Assembly (NCBI GenBank): GCA_023411215.1
Contig: JAEYOY010000048.1
Coordinates: forward strand, 1-52,729
Direction: 5' to 3'
DNA from: Bacillota bacterium
GTDB taxonomy: Bacteria > Bacillota > Clostridia > Lachnospirales > Lachnospiraceae
DNA length: 52,729 nt
Below are positions 52,632-52,729 of this stretch, piece by piece. A program made the position numbers and the translations under genes. How positions within the stretch are numbered: the first letter of the stretch is position 1; every line of letters begins with the position of its first letter. A model generated the notes under the pieces. It had not been told where the DNA came from and made no database searches. It saw nothing but the letters and a program-made list of their open reading frames with translations.

Positions 52632-52729
52632 TTAATATTTGCGTTTTCTAGCCGCTTCAGACTTTTTCTTACGTCTTACGCTGGGCTTCTCATAATGCTC
52701 CCTCTTGCGGATCTCCTGTTGGATACCGG
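52632..52729 (-). CDS. rpsU: 30S ribosomal protein S21, C-terminal part
   Basis: The gene runs off the right edge; only the last 31 codons plus stop are visible. They read REHYEKPSVRRKKKSEAARK and then RKY (the complete end is basic and matches the S21 C-terminus of Lachnospiraceae). S21 is a small subunit protein near the anti-Shine-Dalgarno region that helps initiation. The stop TAA is at 52634-52632, followed by a clean terminator. Confidence 0.93.
   Translation of the reverse strand, partial: GIQQEIRKREHYEKPSVRRKKKSEAARKRKY

Overview
The window looks like chromosome from a low-GC, endospore-forming anaerobic Firmicute, most likely a Lachnospiraceae member (Clostridium cluster XIVa, relatives of Clostridium phytofermentans). 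This is inferred from protein content: SpoIIM, YqfC, YqfD, a SpoVB-like flippase and a BofC-like protein for sporulation; RNase Y; the style of XerD and RpsU; and gene blocks that mirror the Bacillus subtilis nudF-spoIIM-xerD and yqfC-yqfD-phoH-yqfF-ybeY neighbourhoods. No tRNA, rRNA, CRISPR array, prophage or intact insertion sequence was seen. Nearly every gene lies on the minus strand; the only convincing plus-strand gene is a DAHP synthase with its own sigma-A promoter.

Layout. 1-778 has no gene but holds several palindromes, including a 178-bp inverted-repeat element. 0.8-7.8 kb: scpA-scpB (chromosome condensation), a membrane-anchored metallophosphoesterase, a D,D-carboxypeptidase, a small bacterial-Ig protein, pyrimidine-nucleoside phosphorylase and a small-molecule kinase. 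8.0-9.1 kb: aroF on the plus strand. 9.3-11.9 kb: nudF-spoIIM-xerD plus a tiny membrane protein carrying the Na+-decarboxylase beta-subunit motif. 12-14.3 kb: proC and an aspartate-type aminotransferase. 15-18.4 kb: miaB and rny. 18.7 kb: an M14 carboxypeptidase. 20-28.3 kb: a run of two FAD enzymes, proB, a DUF896 protein, 5-formyl-THF cyclo-ligase, proA, hflK and hflC; with proC this gives the whole glutamate-to-proline route. 28.5-35.1 kb: a BofC-like protein, a GGDEF-EAL receptor, a SpoVB-like flippase and a DUF3048 lipoprotein. 35.1-39.7 kb: yqfC-yqfD-phoH-pgpH-like-ybeY, in which the PgpH homologue is short and has an altered HD site.

40.4-51.5 kb is a self-contained chemosensory operon: cheY-cheA-cheW-mcp-cheR-cheB-cheD, then a 1153-residue soluble multi-PAS hybrid histidine kinase and a stand-alone receiver. 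No flagellar gene is adjacent, so its output may not be the flagellar motor. A TetR-family regulator with an overlapping palindromic operator sits just upstream. The window ends with a tandem hairpin array and the 3' end of rpsU.

The most unusual items are: (i) the degenerate catalytic sites of the XerD and PgpH homologues; (ii) the mini decarboxylase-beta protein; (iii) the chemosensory operon joined to a phosphorelay kinase with a cysteine-quartet PAS domain; and (iv) several families of intergenic palindromes: a 178-bp element, a 141-bp element, a dispersed 46-nt hairpin family of which one copy supplies a stop codon, and a 46/47-bp tandem hairpin array.
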